Shown here in pieces: positions 9,446-16,301 of a DNA stretch of 31,631 bases. Source of the DNA: Clostridia bacterium (GTDB lineage: Bacteria > Bacillota_A > Clostridia > Christensenellales > Borkfalkiaceae); contig JAFTQY010000045.1 of assembly GCA_017462505.1 (NCBI GenBank), positions 1 to 31,631 of the forward strand. The letters run 5' to 3'. Below the pieces are notes generated by a model that searched no databases, had not been told where the DNA came from, and was given only the letters and a program-made list of their open reading frames with translations. Position 1 is the first letter of the stretch; each line of letters begins with the position of its first letter. The translations under genes and the position numbers were made by a program.

Positions 9446-9456
9446 TTTAAACAGCC

Positions 9457-10077
9457 ATGAAAAAGATTTGGAGTGCAGAAGAAAAATTGCAATACGAGCG
9501 GGTGTTGCTTTCCCAAGGCTATACCTTGATTGCGGGCGTGGACGAGGTGGGCAGAGGTCCGTTGGCAGGACCTGTGGTTTGCGCGGCGGTGATTATGCCG
9601 CTCGACGACGACAGCCTGATCGTCGGTGTGGACGATAGCAAAAAGCTGTCCGAAAAAAAGCGTGAACAGCTTTCGGAAGAGATCAAAAAGCGTGCCTTAG
9701 CCTATACGATTGTAGAAATTGACGAAAAGACGATTGACGAGATCAATATTTTAGAGGCGACGAAAATCGGCATGAAAAGGGCGATCGAAAGCCTGTCGCT
9801 CACGCCCGACGTCGTTTTGACGGACGGAAATATGACGATCGATATTTCGCACAAACAGCACAGCGTTATCCACGGCGACGCGCTGTCCTATTCGATCGGC
9901 GCGGCGAGCATTATCGCCAAGGTCTACCGTGATAACATGATGGACGAATACGCAAAGACCTACCCCCAGTATGCCTTTGAAAGAAATAAGGGCTACGGCA
10001 CGGCGGCGCACATTCAAGGGATAAAGGAGCATGGCTTATGCCCGATTCACCGCAGGACGTTCACAAAAAAGTTTTAG
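9457..10077 (+). CDS. rnhB: Ribonuclease HII
   Basis: This endonuclease cleaves the RNA strand of RNA-DNA hybrids and starts removal of misincorporated ribonucleotides. The 206-residue protein has the four acidic catalytic residues in family context: D29 and E30 in AGVDEVGRGPLAGPV, D123 in TDGN, and D141 in GDALSYSIGAASIIAKV. The C-terminal ERNKGYGTAAHIQGI and CPIHRRTF segments are also conserved. It lies 11 bases after rbgA. The last 40 bases overlap the start of yraN in another frame, so the two genes are probably translationally coupled. Confidence 0.97.
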   Translation: MKKIWSAEEKLQYERVLLSQGYTLIAGVDEVGRGPLAGPVVCAAVIMPLDDDSLIVGVDDSKKLSEKKREQLSEEIKKRALAYTIVEIDEKTIDEINILEATKIGMKRAIESLSLTPDVVLTDGNMTIDISHKQHSVIHGDALSYSIGAASIIAKVYRDNMMDEYAKTYPQYAFERNKGYGTAAHIQGIKEHGLCPIHRRTFTKKF

Positions 10078-10397
10078 GCAAAAAGGGCGAAAAGCTTGCC
10101 GCGGACTACCTCAAAAAGCAGGGTTGCAAGATTTTAAAGCGCAATTATAAAACGCCGTTTGGCGAGGCGGATATTATCGCCGCGGACGGCGACGAAACCG
10201 TTTTTGTCGAGGTCAAGACCCGTATCGGGGATAAATACGGTACGCCGCGCGAGGCGGTGACCAAAACCAAGCAACAGCGATATTATAAGATAGCGCAATG
10301 CTACTGGCTCAAAACAGGGGAAGAGCCCAACGCCCGTTTCGACGTGATTGAGGTGTATGAGGACGGGCATATCGAACAGTATAAAAACGCCTTTTAA
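10038..10397 (+). CDS. yraN: UPF0102 family protein YraN, endonuclease-like fold
   Basis: This is a small (119-residue) member of the YraN/UPF0102 family, which has a restriction-endonuclease-like fold; its exact role is not settled. Visible hallmarks are GKKGEKLAADYLKKQG (about 14-29), FGEADIIA (41-48) and VFVEVKTR (55-62), which supply the E-xD-ExK nuclease-like residues. The ATG at 10038 is supported by AAAGGAG about 8 bases upstream, inside the 3' end of rnhB. The gene ends this operon: a rho-independent terminator follows at 10416-10444. Confidence 0.92.
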   Translation: MPDSPQDVHKKVLGKKGEKLAADYLKKQGCKILKRNYKTPFGEADIIAADGDETVFVEVKTRIGDKYGTPREAVTKTKQQRYYKIAQCYWLKTGEEPNARFDVIEVYEDGHIEQYKNAF

Positions 10398-10415
10398 ACG
10401 GCGAAAAAATGAAAA

Positions 10416-10444
10416 AGGACGATCGAGATCGGTCGTTCTTTTTT
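10416..10444 (+). terminator. Rho-independent terminator after yraN
   Basis: A 9-bp stem with G-U pairs (AGGACGATC with GGTCGTTCT, 10416-10424 and 10431-10439) is followed by six T residues (10439-10444). It separates the rnhB-yraN unit from the sporulation module. Confidence 0.85.
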
Positions 10445-10496
10445 ATTGCCAAGCTGTGGAAAAAATGCAATAGTGGCGTTTGCAATTAAAAAAACC

Positions 10497-10505
10497 TTTC
10501 GACAA
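10497..10505 (-). promoter_or_regulatory. Spo0A box upstream of spoIIGA
   Basis: On the minus strand the sequence reads TTGTCGAAA, an exact match to the Spo0A-binding consensus TTGTCGAA. It lies about 95 bases upstream of the spoIIGA start. In Bacillus the spoIIG operon is a classical direct target of phosphorylated Spo0A, so sequence and context agree. Direct binding is inferred. Confidence 0.75.
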
Positions 10506-10507
10506 GA

Positions 10508-10562
10508 AAGACGGCGCTTTTACAAAAACGCCGTTTCTTCTGTTTTGCGGCTATGGTATACT
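10508..10562 (+). promoter_or_regulatory. Candidate spoIIGA promoter with hairpin over -35 region
   Basis: TATACT at 10557-10562 is a good -10 hexamer, but no TTGACA-like -35 lies 17 bases upstream (TTTCTT at 10534-10539). This fits an activator-dependent promoter like the Bacillus spoIIG promoter. An inverted repeat (10508-10516 with 10529-10537, core ACGGCG/CGCCGT) lies between the Spo0A box and the -10. It could be a second terminator or an operator. Confidence 0.5.
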
Positions 10563-10597
10563 GACATAGAACCTTTTTGAGAGGGCAAGGCGTTTTT

Positions 10598-11386
10598 ATG
10601 ACGGTATATATCGAGTACGCATTGATAGAAAATTTCCTATACGATTACGTACTGCTCAGGCTTGCTTTTTTCGCCTCGCGCGAAAAAACGAAGTGGTTCA
10701 AGGCGGCGTTTTCCGCGCTTTTAGGGGCGGTTTTCGCGATCGTTTGTCCGTTTATCAGCCTGCCGTCCGCGCTGTTTTTGTGCTTGAAGATTGGGGTGGG
10801 CTTGCTCCTTTGTATGCTCTCATTCGGACGGTTAAAAACAAAAAAAGAGTGGGGCAGGTACGCGTTCACCGTCCTTTGTTTCTTTTGTTTGACGTTCGGC
10901 TTTGGGGGCGCTTTGCAGTCCTTCTCGGGCAAAAAAGCTCTGCCGCCGCAGGCGGTATTTATCGGGGTCGTTTGTCTGTCCTTAACGTTTGCGGCGCTCA
11001 TACAAAAGCTTTACCAAAAACGCGCTTTGCACGCCTTTATCTATCCCTGCGCGCTTAGCTTTGGGCAAAATACCGTCCGCAGCTTAGGGTATTACGACAG
11101 CGGCAATTGCGCCCAAAAAGACGGCGTGCCGATCTGCTTTGTTTCTCCCGAAATTTTATACGAGCTTTTTGCCGAGGAAATTTTAAAAGGCGGGGGGACG
11201 GTACGCGACGAAACGGAAATCAAGACTCTTTCGGGGGCGAAAAAAACGCCTCTTTACAAGGGGGAACTAACGGTGGAAATTTCGCGGGGGAAAATCAAGC
11301 AAAACACGGTATATTTTTCGCCGTCAGGGAATATGATATCACGAGAATATAAGGTGCTGTTAAACGCGGCGGTTTTAGGGGAATAG
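10598..11386 (+). CDS. spoIIGA: Sporulation sigma-E processing peptidase SpoIIGA
   Basis: SpoIIGA is a membrane aspartic protease in the sporulation septum that removes the pro-sequence of sigma-E after a signal from the forespore. The 262-residue product has about five hydrophobic segments in the first 150 residues and a soluble C-terminal protease domain with the catalytic motif YYDSGN, D167 being the likely nucleophile-activating Asp. The N-terminus [13 protein letters not shown] is typical of the family. The ATG at 10598 is preferred over an in-frame TTG at 10577 because AAGG precedes it and the family begins at this point. sigE follows 13 bases after the stop, the standard operon. Confidence 0.93.
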   Translation: MTVYIEYALIENFLYDYVLLRLAFFASREKTKWFKAAFSALLGAVFAIVCPFISLPSALFLCLKIGVGLLLCMLSFGRLKTKKEWGRYAFTVLCFFCLTFGFGGALQSFSGKKALPPQAVFIGVVCLSLTFAALIQKLYQKRALHAFIYPCALSFGQNTVRSLGYYDSGNCAQKDGVPICFVSPEILYELFAEEILKGGGTVRDETEIKTLSGAKKTPLYKGELTVEISRGKIKQNTVYFSPSGNMISREYKVLLNAAVLGE

Positions 11387-11399
11387 GAAGGAAAGGACT

Positions 11400-12113
11400 A
11401 TGCGGTTAAAAGAAATTTTGCGGATATTTTTACAAAGGATCGTGTCGGACAAAGAAACGGTGGACTACGTGTGCGGCGGCGGGGAGGCGTTGCCCTTGCC
11501 CCTGTCGGCGGAGGAGGAAAGCGCGGCTTTAAGGGGACTTGCCGACGAAAAGGAAAAGGAAAACGCCAAGTCGCTCTTGATACAGCATAATCTGCGCTTG
11601 GTGGTGTATATCGCGCGGAAATTCGACAATACGGGGGTGGACAACGACGATTTGATCTCGATCGGCACGATCGGGCTGATCAAGGCGATCAATTCCTTTA
11701 AAACGGACAAGAATATCAAGCTTGCCACCTATGCCTCCCGCTGTATCGAAAACGAAATTTTGATGTATCTGCGCCGCACGGCGCGGCTAAAAAGCGAGGT
11801 GTCCTTCGACGAGCCGCTCAACACCGATTTTGAGGGGAATGAGCTGCTTTTGTCCGACGTGTTGGGCACGTCGGCGGAGACCGTGTACGGGGATATCGAG
11901 GCGAACGCCGAAAAGGAGCAGCTAAAAGAGGCGTTGAAAAAGCTCAGCGAACGGGAACGAAAAATCATGTTTTTGCGCTTTGGCTTGGGCGGCGGTGAAG
12001 AGATGACCCAAAAGGACGTGGCGGATATGCTGGGCATATCCCAAAGCTACATATCCCGCTTGGAAAAGAAAATTATTTTGCGCTTAAAAAAGGAAATCGC
12101 CAAAATGGAATAA
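11400..12113 (+). CDS. sigE: RNA polymerase sigma-E factor, mother-cell specific (pro-form)
   Basis: This is the early mother-cell sigma factor of sporulation, made as an inactive precursor. The 237-residue protein has a hydrophobic/basic pro-sequence (about residues 1-27, [15 protein letters not shown]). The processing region [16 protein letters not shown] aligns with the EVYYIGGSEALPPPLS region of the Bacillus protein. Region 2 ([12 protein letters not shown] through [19 protein letters not shown]) and region 4 ([20 protein letters not shown]) match sigma-E closely. AAGGA lies just upstream of the ATG. It lies directly downstream of spoIIGA, its activating protease. Confidence 0.97.
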   Translation: MRLKEILRIFLQRIVSDKETVDYVCGGGEALPLPLSAEEESAALRGLADEKEKENAKSLLIQHNLRLVVYIARKFDNTGVDNDDLISIGTIGLIKAINSFKTDKNIKLATYASRCIENEILMYLRRTARLKSEVSFDEPLNTDFEGNELLLSDVLGTSAETVYGDIEANAEKEQLKEALKKLSERERKIMFLRFGLGGGEEMTQKDVADMLGISQSYISRLEKKIILRLKKEIAKME

Positions 12114-12247
12114 AAATTTTACGCAAAAACCGAGCGTATAAAAAATAGACGCATAGCGCATACTTTTGCAGAGCGTTTTCGCATTTAAAAGCGACCCGTC
12201 CCCCTGCCTTTTGCTTTTTACATACGGACAAGGAGGACCTGAAAAGT

Positions 12248-13015
12248 ATGCAAAAAGTAGAAATTTGCGGCGTGGATACGTCGGGCTTGCCCAAGCTTTC
12301 CGCAAAGGAAAGCGAAGAGCTGATGCGGCGGTTAAAAGAGGGGGATAAGCGTGCGCGGGATAAATTTATCATCGGCAATATGCGGCTGGTGCTCTCGCTT
12401 GTCAAGCGTTTCCGCATTAAAAATCTGGGCGCGGACGACGTATTTCAGGCGGGGTGCGTGGGGCTTATTAAGGCGATAGATGGGTTTGATCTTAGCGTGG
12501 GCGTAAAATTTTCGACGTACGCCGTACCCATGATCATCGGCGAGATCAAGCGGTATCTTCGGGACGGAAATTCGTTGCGCGTATCGCGCAGTATCCGCGA
12601 CACGGCGTATCGGGTACTGAAAACGCGGGAGGCGATCGAGGCGCAGGGCGGGGAGGCGACCATTGAAAAAATCGCAAGCGAAATGCAGGTTGCTCAGCGC
12701 GAAGTGGTATACGCCTTAGACGCGATCTCCGACCCCGTGTCCATTTACGAGCCCGTATATAACAAATCGGGCGACACGCTTTTGCTCATGGATCAGCTCT
12801 GCGACGAGCGAAACACGGACGAGATCTGGACGGAGCACGTCGCGCTTTCCGAGGCGATGGAAAAGCTGGGCGACCGCGAACGGACAATTCTGTTTTTGCG
12901 ATACTATGAGGGCAAAACGCAGACGGAAATTTCGGAAGAAGTGGGGATATCACAGGCGCAGGTATCGCGGCTGGAAAAGAACGCCCTGCAAAACATTCGG
13001 CTGAATATCTCGTAA
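12248..13015 (+). CDS. sigG: RNA polymerase sigma-G factor, forespore specific
   Basis: This is the late forespore sigma factor that drives small acid-soluble protein and germination genes. The 255-residue product begins KVEICGVDTSGLPKLS, the sigma-G signature. Region 2 is MRLVLSLVKRF through VKFSTYAVPMIIGEIKRYLRD, and region 4 ends in TEISEEVGISQAQVSRLEKNA. A strong AAGGAGG (12230-12236) precedes the ATG at 12248. The 134-base gap after sigE has no clear terminator. A weak forespore-like promoter can be imagined (GCATA at 12158-12162, CATTTA at 12182-12187), but the spacing is poor. Order and spacing match the Bacillota spoIIGA-sigE-sigG cluster. Confidence 0.97.
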   Translation: MQKVEICGVDTSGLPKLSAKESEELMRRLKEGDKRARDKFIIGNMRLVLSLVKRFRIKNLGADDVFQAGCVGLIKAIDGFDLSVGVKFSTYAVPMIIGEIKRYLRDGNSLRVSRSIRDTAYRVLKTREAIEAQGGEATIEKIASEMQVAQREVVYALDAISDPVSIYEPVYNKSGDTLLLMDQLCDERNTDEIWTEHVALSEAMEKLGDRERTILFLRYYEGKTQTEISEEVGISQAQVSRLEKNALQNIRLNIS

Positions 13016-13037
13016 AAACAGGCACACATTTCGCGCT

Positions 13038-13072
13038 CCTTGCATATACTGTAACAGAGTATTTTGCAAGGG
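13038..13072 (+). promoter_or_regulatory. Inverted repeat with sporulation-type -10 before ylmC
   Basis: CCTTGCATATACT (13038-13050) and AGTATTTTGCAAGG (13059-13072) form a long imperfect hairpin just upstream of ylmC. The left arm contains CATATACT (13043-13050), which fits the sigma-E -10 pattern CATANNNT; the -35 match (around ACACATT, 13024-13030) is poor. It could act as promoter, operator or partial terminator for sigG. Confidence 0.4.
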
Positions 13073-13085
13073 GCGTTTTGTTTTT

Positions 13086-13478
13086 ATGGAATTGAGTTTT
13101 TCCGATTTACGGACGAAAGAAGTGGTCAACACGCAGGACGGCAGAAAGCTGGGCAAGGTGTGCGACGTCGCGCTCTGCTATCCCGAAAATAAATGGCTGG
13201 GTATCGTCGTGCCGGGCGGTAGGGGTTTGATGGGCAAAAAGAGCGCGCTGTTTATCGATTTGAAAAGCATTGTCAAGATCGGCGAGGACGTCGTGCTCGT
13301 CAACGTTGGCTTGCCCTGCGAGCGGAAAAAGAGCAAACGCGGCTGTCCGCCGCCCGCGCCCACGCCCCCGCCCGCTCCGCCGCATGCGCCGCATGAGCCG
13401 CAACCCACGCCCTACGCCCCGCCGCGCGGGGGTATGCCCTATCAGGGTTCAGACCGCACTTTCGACGATTTTGAATAG
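13086..13478 (+). CDS. ylmC: PRC-barrel sporulation protein of the YlmC/YmxH family
   Basis: The product has 130 residues. Residues 1-80 form a PRC-barrel domain (MELSFSDLRTKEVVNTQDG, then LGKVCDVAL, WLGIVVPGG and SIVKIGEDVVLVNV). This domain is characteristic of the YlmC/YmxH sporulation family encoded just after sigG in Bacillota. Residues about 92-120 are strongly Pro/Ala/His-rich (repeated PPAP/PHAP), which is longer and more proline-rich than the usual short tails and probably disordered. The molecular role is unknown. The gene lies 70 bases after sigG, behind a hairpin, and is followed by a hairpin terminator. Confidence 0.88.
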   Translation: MELSFSDLRTKEVVNTQDGRKLGKVCDVALCYPENKWLGIVVPGGRGLMGKKSALFIDLKSIVKIGEDVVLVNVGLPCERKKSKRGCPPPAPTPPPAPPHAPHEPQPTPYAPPRGGMPYQGSDRTFDDFE

Positions 13479-13492
13479 AATGCCTCATCACA

Positions 13493-13523
13493 AAGCGTCC
13501 GTCCTTTTCAGGGGCGGACGTTT
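13493..13523 (+). terminator. Hairpin terminator after ylmC
   Basis: AAAGCGTCCGTCC pairs with GGGCGGACGTTT around a short T-rich loop. The downstream T tract is short, so efficiency is uncertain. It marks the end of the sporulation module. Confidence 0.6.
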
Positions 13524-13561
13524 CACAAATTGTTAAAAATAGGAAAACGCGGCGTGAACAC

Positions 13562-13590
13562 TTGACAAAACGGAGGGGGTAAAATATAAT
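13562..13590 (+). promoter_or_regulatory. Consensus sigma-A promoter for GtrII-like gene
   Basis: A perfect -35 TTGACA (13562-13567) and perfect -10 TATAAT (13585-13590) are separated by 17 bases. Transcription should start near 13597, about 23 bases before the ATG at 13620. Confidence 0.92.
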
Positions 13591-13619
13591 GGAAAGGGAA
13601 AGAACAATGGAGAAAACCT

Positions 13620-15281
13620 ATGGAAGAGCAAGAGATTTTAAAAGGCGAAGAAAGTCTTTTTCAAAAAGGAATGCAGGGGCTGAAAAGGGAACTGCCGTAT
13701 AAAAAGGTTTTTCTCGTTGCGCTCGTCGCTACGTTTGTGTTCGGGATATGCGCGCACGGGTTTGCGTTTTTTAATCTGAACGTTTCGCACGACGCGCTGT
13801 ACGAATTTTACAACGAGGTTTCCGCGCGGCAGAAATTCGGTATCGGCAGATTTATCGAGCCGTTTTTCCGATTTACCACGGGGGAGGCGTACGTGCTGCC
13901 GTGGTTTGCGGGCGTGATCGGGCTGAGCTTGATTGCCTGCGGGGTGTATCTTATCTGCAAAATGTTTGCTTTAAACAGCGTGTGGCAGGTCGTGCTTTTG
14001 TCGGGCGTATTCAGCGTAAACGTCACCGTTACGTCGTTGATCTCGTCCTTTCTCCACGATTTTTCGGGGGATATGCTGGCGTTTTTCCTCTCCGTGTGGG
14101 TCGCCTACGTATGGGTGCAAAATAGGACAAACAAGAAAAAATCCGCGCCCGTTCTTATGGGGCTGGGTGCGTTCGCCGTGTTGGGGATATACCAAGCCTA
14201 CATTAGCGTTACCGTGACGTTGATGTTGACGTATTCGCTGTTGGCGTTTTTGCGCGGCGAGGACTGGAAAACCGTTTTTAAACGGGTGCTGATCGGCGCG
14301 CTGAGCTTGGCGGCGGCGGGGATCGCCTATGCGCTCGGCTCGTTGCTCTTTGAAAAATTATGGGGACAAGCCCTTTCCGATTATAACGGTATGGGCGCAT
14401 TGCTCGTCAGCCCGTTGCGGTATCTGCTCCGCATCGCAAAGGCGTACGGACGGACGTTCGTCATTTTGTTCGTGCCCGATTGCGGAAAAATGTCTACCAC
14501 GTATTCCATGCTGGCGATCAAGGGCTTTTGCGTTGGCAACTGGCTGATTTGTATTCTCAACGCCCTGCTGTTTTTATACACGGCGTATTGCTGCGGCGCG
14601 GGCTTGCGCCGTAAAAAGCTGCCGAAAGGAAACCTGATTTGCGTTATACTCGTGCTGGTACTGCTGCCCCTTTCCATGAATTTGGCGGTGGCGCTGATCG
14701 AGATCTGTCACGACGTAATGAAAATGGGCGCGTGGCTGTTCTACCTGATCGTAGTCCTGCTGCTGCGCTGGTACGGCGAAACGGTCGAGCGCGAAGAAAA
14801 CGGCAAGAAACGCAATCACGCGTTTATCGTCTTTCCGTTGACGTTGTTTGTGCTCTTTAACGGCATAGGGGTATCGAATACCTGTTATGTCAAAAAGGAG
14901 TTGGACGCGCAGGCGACCCTTTCTTCGGTGACGAGGCTGATCTCCGAGATCGAAGAACAGGACGGCTACGTGTACGGCGAAACGGAAGTGGCGATCTTGG
15001 GCAATTTCGATACGATCCACAACAATTTGCGTTTGTTCGAGCTGGACGGCAAGGAATTGTTCGTCGCGGGGGTGGATTATAACGCCTCGGTCAGCTATTT
15101 GGCGACTTGGAAAGCTTATTTCGATATCGTCGTGCGGTATTCCGTCAATCTAAGCGATTATGAAAAGGTGGACAGCTTAAAGAAAACGGACGTAGTAAAA
15201 AACATGCCGATCTATCCGCAGGAAGGGAGCATTTGCACCGTGGACGGGGTAATCGTCGTCAAGCTTTCGTACGAGGACTAA
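13620..15281 (+). CDS. GtrII-like polytopic membrane glycosyltransferase
   Basis: This is a membrane protein of 553 residues with about 10-11 hydrophobic helices between residues 30 and 420, and a soluble, probably extracytoplasmic C-terminal domain (about 421-553). The first loop contains LNVSHDALYEFYNE and RQKFGIGRFIEPFFR before the second helix. This arrangement, an acidic residue pair after helix 1 then a GR motif, is typical of the GtrII glucosyltransferase family (GT-C-like), which moves sugars from lipid carriers to cell-surface polymers. Substrate and acceptor cannot be read from the sequence. It has its own strong promoter and terminator and is monocistronic; no GtrA or GtrB partner is adjacent. 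The ATG at 13620 has GGAGA 6 bases upstream. Confidence 0.7.
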   Translation: MEEQEILKGEESLFQKGMQGLKRELPYKKVFLVALVATFVFGICAHGFAFFNLNVSHDALYEFYNEVSARQKFGIGRFIEPFFRFTTGEAYVLPWFAGVIGLSLIACGVYLICKMFALNSVWQVVLLSGVFSVNVTVTSLISSFLHDFSGDMLAFFLSVWVAYVWVQNRTNKKKSAPVLMGLGAFAVLGIYQAYISVTVTLMLTYSLLAFLRGEDWKTVFKRVLIGALSLAAAGIAYALGSLLFEKLWGQALSDYNGMGALLVSPLRYLLRIAKAYGRTFVILFVPDCGKMSTTYSMLAIKGFCVGNWLICILNALLFLYTAYCCGAGLRRKKLPKGNLICVILVLVLLPLSMNLAVALIEICHDVMKMGAWLFYLIVVLLLRWYGETVEREENGKKRNHAFIVFPLTLFVLFNGIGVSNTCYVKKELDAQATLSSVTRLISEIEEQDGYVYGETEVAILGNFDTIHNNLRLFELDGKELFVAGVDYNASVSYLATWKAYFDIVVRYSVNLSDYEKVDSLKKTDVVKNMPIYPQEGSICTVDGVIVVKLSYED

Positions 15282-15305
15282 AAAAATTACATACATAGTT
15301 ACAGG

Positions 15306-15348
15306 GCGCTCCAAACGTGAAAAGGCGGTTGGAGCGCGTTTGTTTTTT
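15306..15348 (+). terminator. Rho-independent terminator after GtrII-like gene
   Basis: A perfect 9-bp stem GCGCTCCAA/TTGGAGCGC (15306-15314, 15329-15337) is followed by GTTTGTTTTTT. It isolates the glycosyltransferase gene from the two-component operon. Confidence 0.88.
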
Positions 15349-15396
15349 AATGCGCGGGAAATGGAAACGGGGCGGGATATCGTCGCGAATACGTAC

Positions 15397-15425
15397 TTGA
15401 CAAAATCCGAAAAAAATGGTATACT
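15397..15425 (+). promoter_or_regulatory. Sigma-A promoter of the two-component operon
   Basis: TTGACA (15397-15402) and TATACT (15420-15425) are separated by 17 bases, with an extended -10 TGG at 15417-15419. The transcript would have a leader of about 155 bases before the response-regulator gene. The rest of the 306-base spacer holds this promoter, the upstream terminator and a direct-repeat site. Confidence 0.88.
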
Positions 15426-15463
15426 GGAAACGAAAAAAGACGATTTTGTGATAAAATGTGTAA

Positions 15464-15480
15464 TTTCACATAAATTTCAC
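15464..15480 (+). promoter_or_regulatory. Candidate OmpR/PhoB-type direct-repeat operator
   Basis: TTTCAC occurs at 15464-15469 and again at 15475-15480, an 11-base period. This spacing is typical of tandem binding by OmpR/PhoB winged-helix regulators. The site lies in the leader, downstream of the promoter for a regulator of just that class, so autoregulation by repression is plausible. It is inferred from spacing only. Confidence 0.4.
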
Positions 15481-15587
15481 GATTTTTTGCCTTAAAATTA
15501 ACAAGATAAGGGTATAAATATACGTAGTATTTGTCAAAAAAAGGCAAAAAAACCAAAAATATTGGGGAAGGGAGTTTTTACAAGGAT

Positions 15588-16253
15588 ATGAAAATTTTAA
15601 TTGTTGACGATGAAATTATGATCAGAAACGTCTTGCGCGAATACGTCGAGTTTGAGGGCAACGAAGCGTTTGAGGCAGAGGACGGCATGCAGGCGGTAAA
15701 GCTGTGCCGCGATAACGATTACGACCTTATATTGATGGACGTGATGATGCCCCATCTGGACGGGTATTCCGCGGTGAAGGAAATCAAAAAGATCAAGGAT
15801 GTGCCCGTGATTATGCTGTCGGCGCGCGGGGAGGAATACGACAAGCTGTTCGCCTTTGAGATCGGCGTGGACGATTACGTGACCAAGCCCTTCTCGCCCA
15901 AGGAAGTGATGGCGCGTATCAACGCCGTTACCAAACGCCACACGGCAAGAGAGCAAAAGAACGAAATTTTGAAGTTCGAGGGCTTGGAAATCGATATGGC
16001 GGGCAGAAACGTATACGTGGACGGCGTAAAAGCCGAGCTTACCCCCAAGGAATACGAGCTGCTCTTTTATCTCGTCCGCAACAAAGGCATTGCGCTCACG
16101 CGCGAAAAGCTTTTGTACGACGTATGGGGCTTTGATTTTTACGGGGACGACCGTACCGTGGACACTCATATCAAGATGCTCCGCGGCAATTTAAAGGACT
16201 ACCGCAAATTTATCGTAACGTTGCGTGGCTTGGGTTATAAATTCGAGCTGTAA
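15588..16253 (+). CDS. OmpR/PhoB-family response regulator
   Basis: The 221-residue DNA-binding response regulator has a receiver domain (1-115) with the acidic pair in LIVDDE, phospho-acceptor D51 in LMDVMMP, and K100 in YVTKPF. A C-terminal winged helix follows (about 128-221, with LTPKEYELLFYLVRNKG, TVDTHIKMLRGNL and TLRGLGYKFE). ATG 15588 is chosen because the receiver domain begins exactly there (MKILIVDDE) and AAGGAT precedes it. An upstream in-frame TTG adds only basic filler. The gene lies 48 bases upstream of the cognate kinase. The signal sensed is unknown. Confidence 0.93.
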   Translation: MKILIVDDEIMIRNVLREYVEFEGNEAFEAEDGMQAVKLCRDNDYDLILMDVMMPHLDGYSAVKEIKKIKDVPVIMLSARGEEYDKLFAFEIGVDDYVTKPFSPKEVMARINAVTKRHTAREQKNEILKFEGLEIDMAGRNVYVDGVKAELTPKEYELLFYLVRNKGIALTREKLLYDVWGFDFYGDDRTVDTHIKMLRGNLKDYRKFIVTLRGLGYKFEL

Positions 16254-16301
16254 TACCCGAGCCTAAACGGCGGGCGAAAGGCAGAAAAAGGGGGCTCGGC
16301 A

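Noticed and set aside
12158..12188. Forespore sigma promoter for sigG
   Set aside because: GCATA and CATTTA are present but the spacing (19 bases) and -10 match are poor, so it is not listed as a feature.
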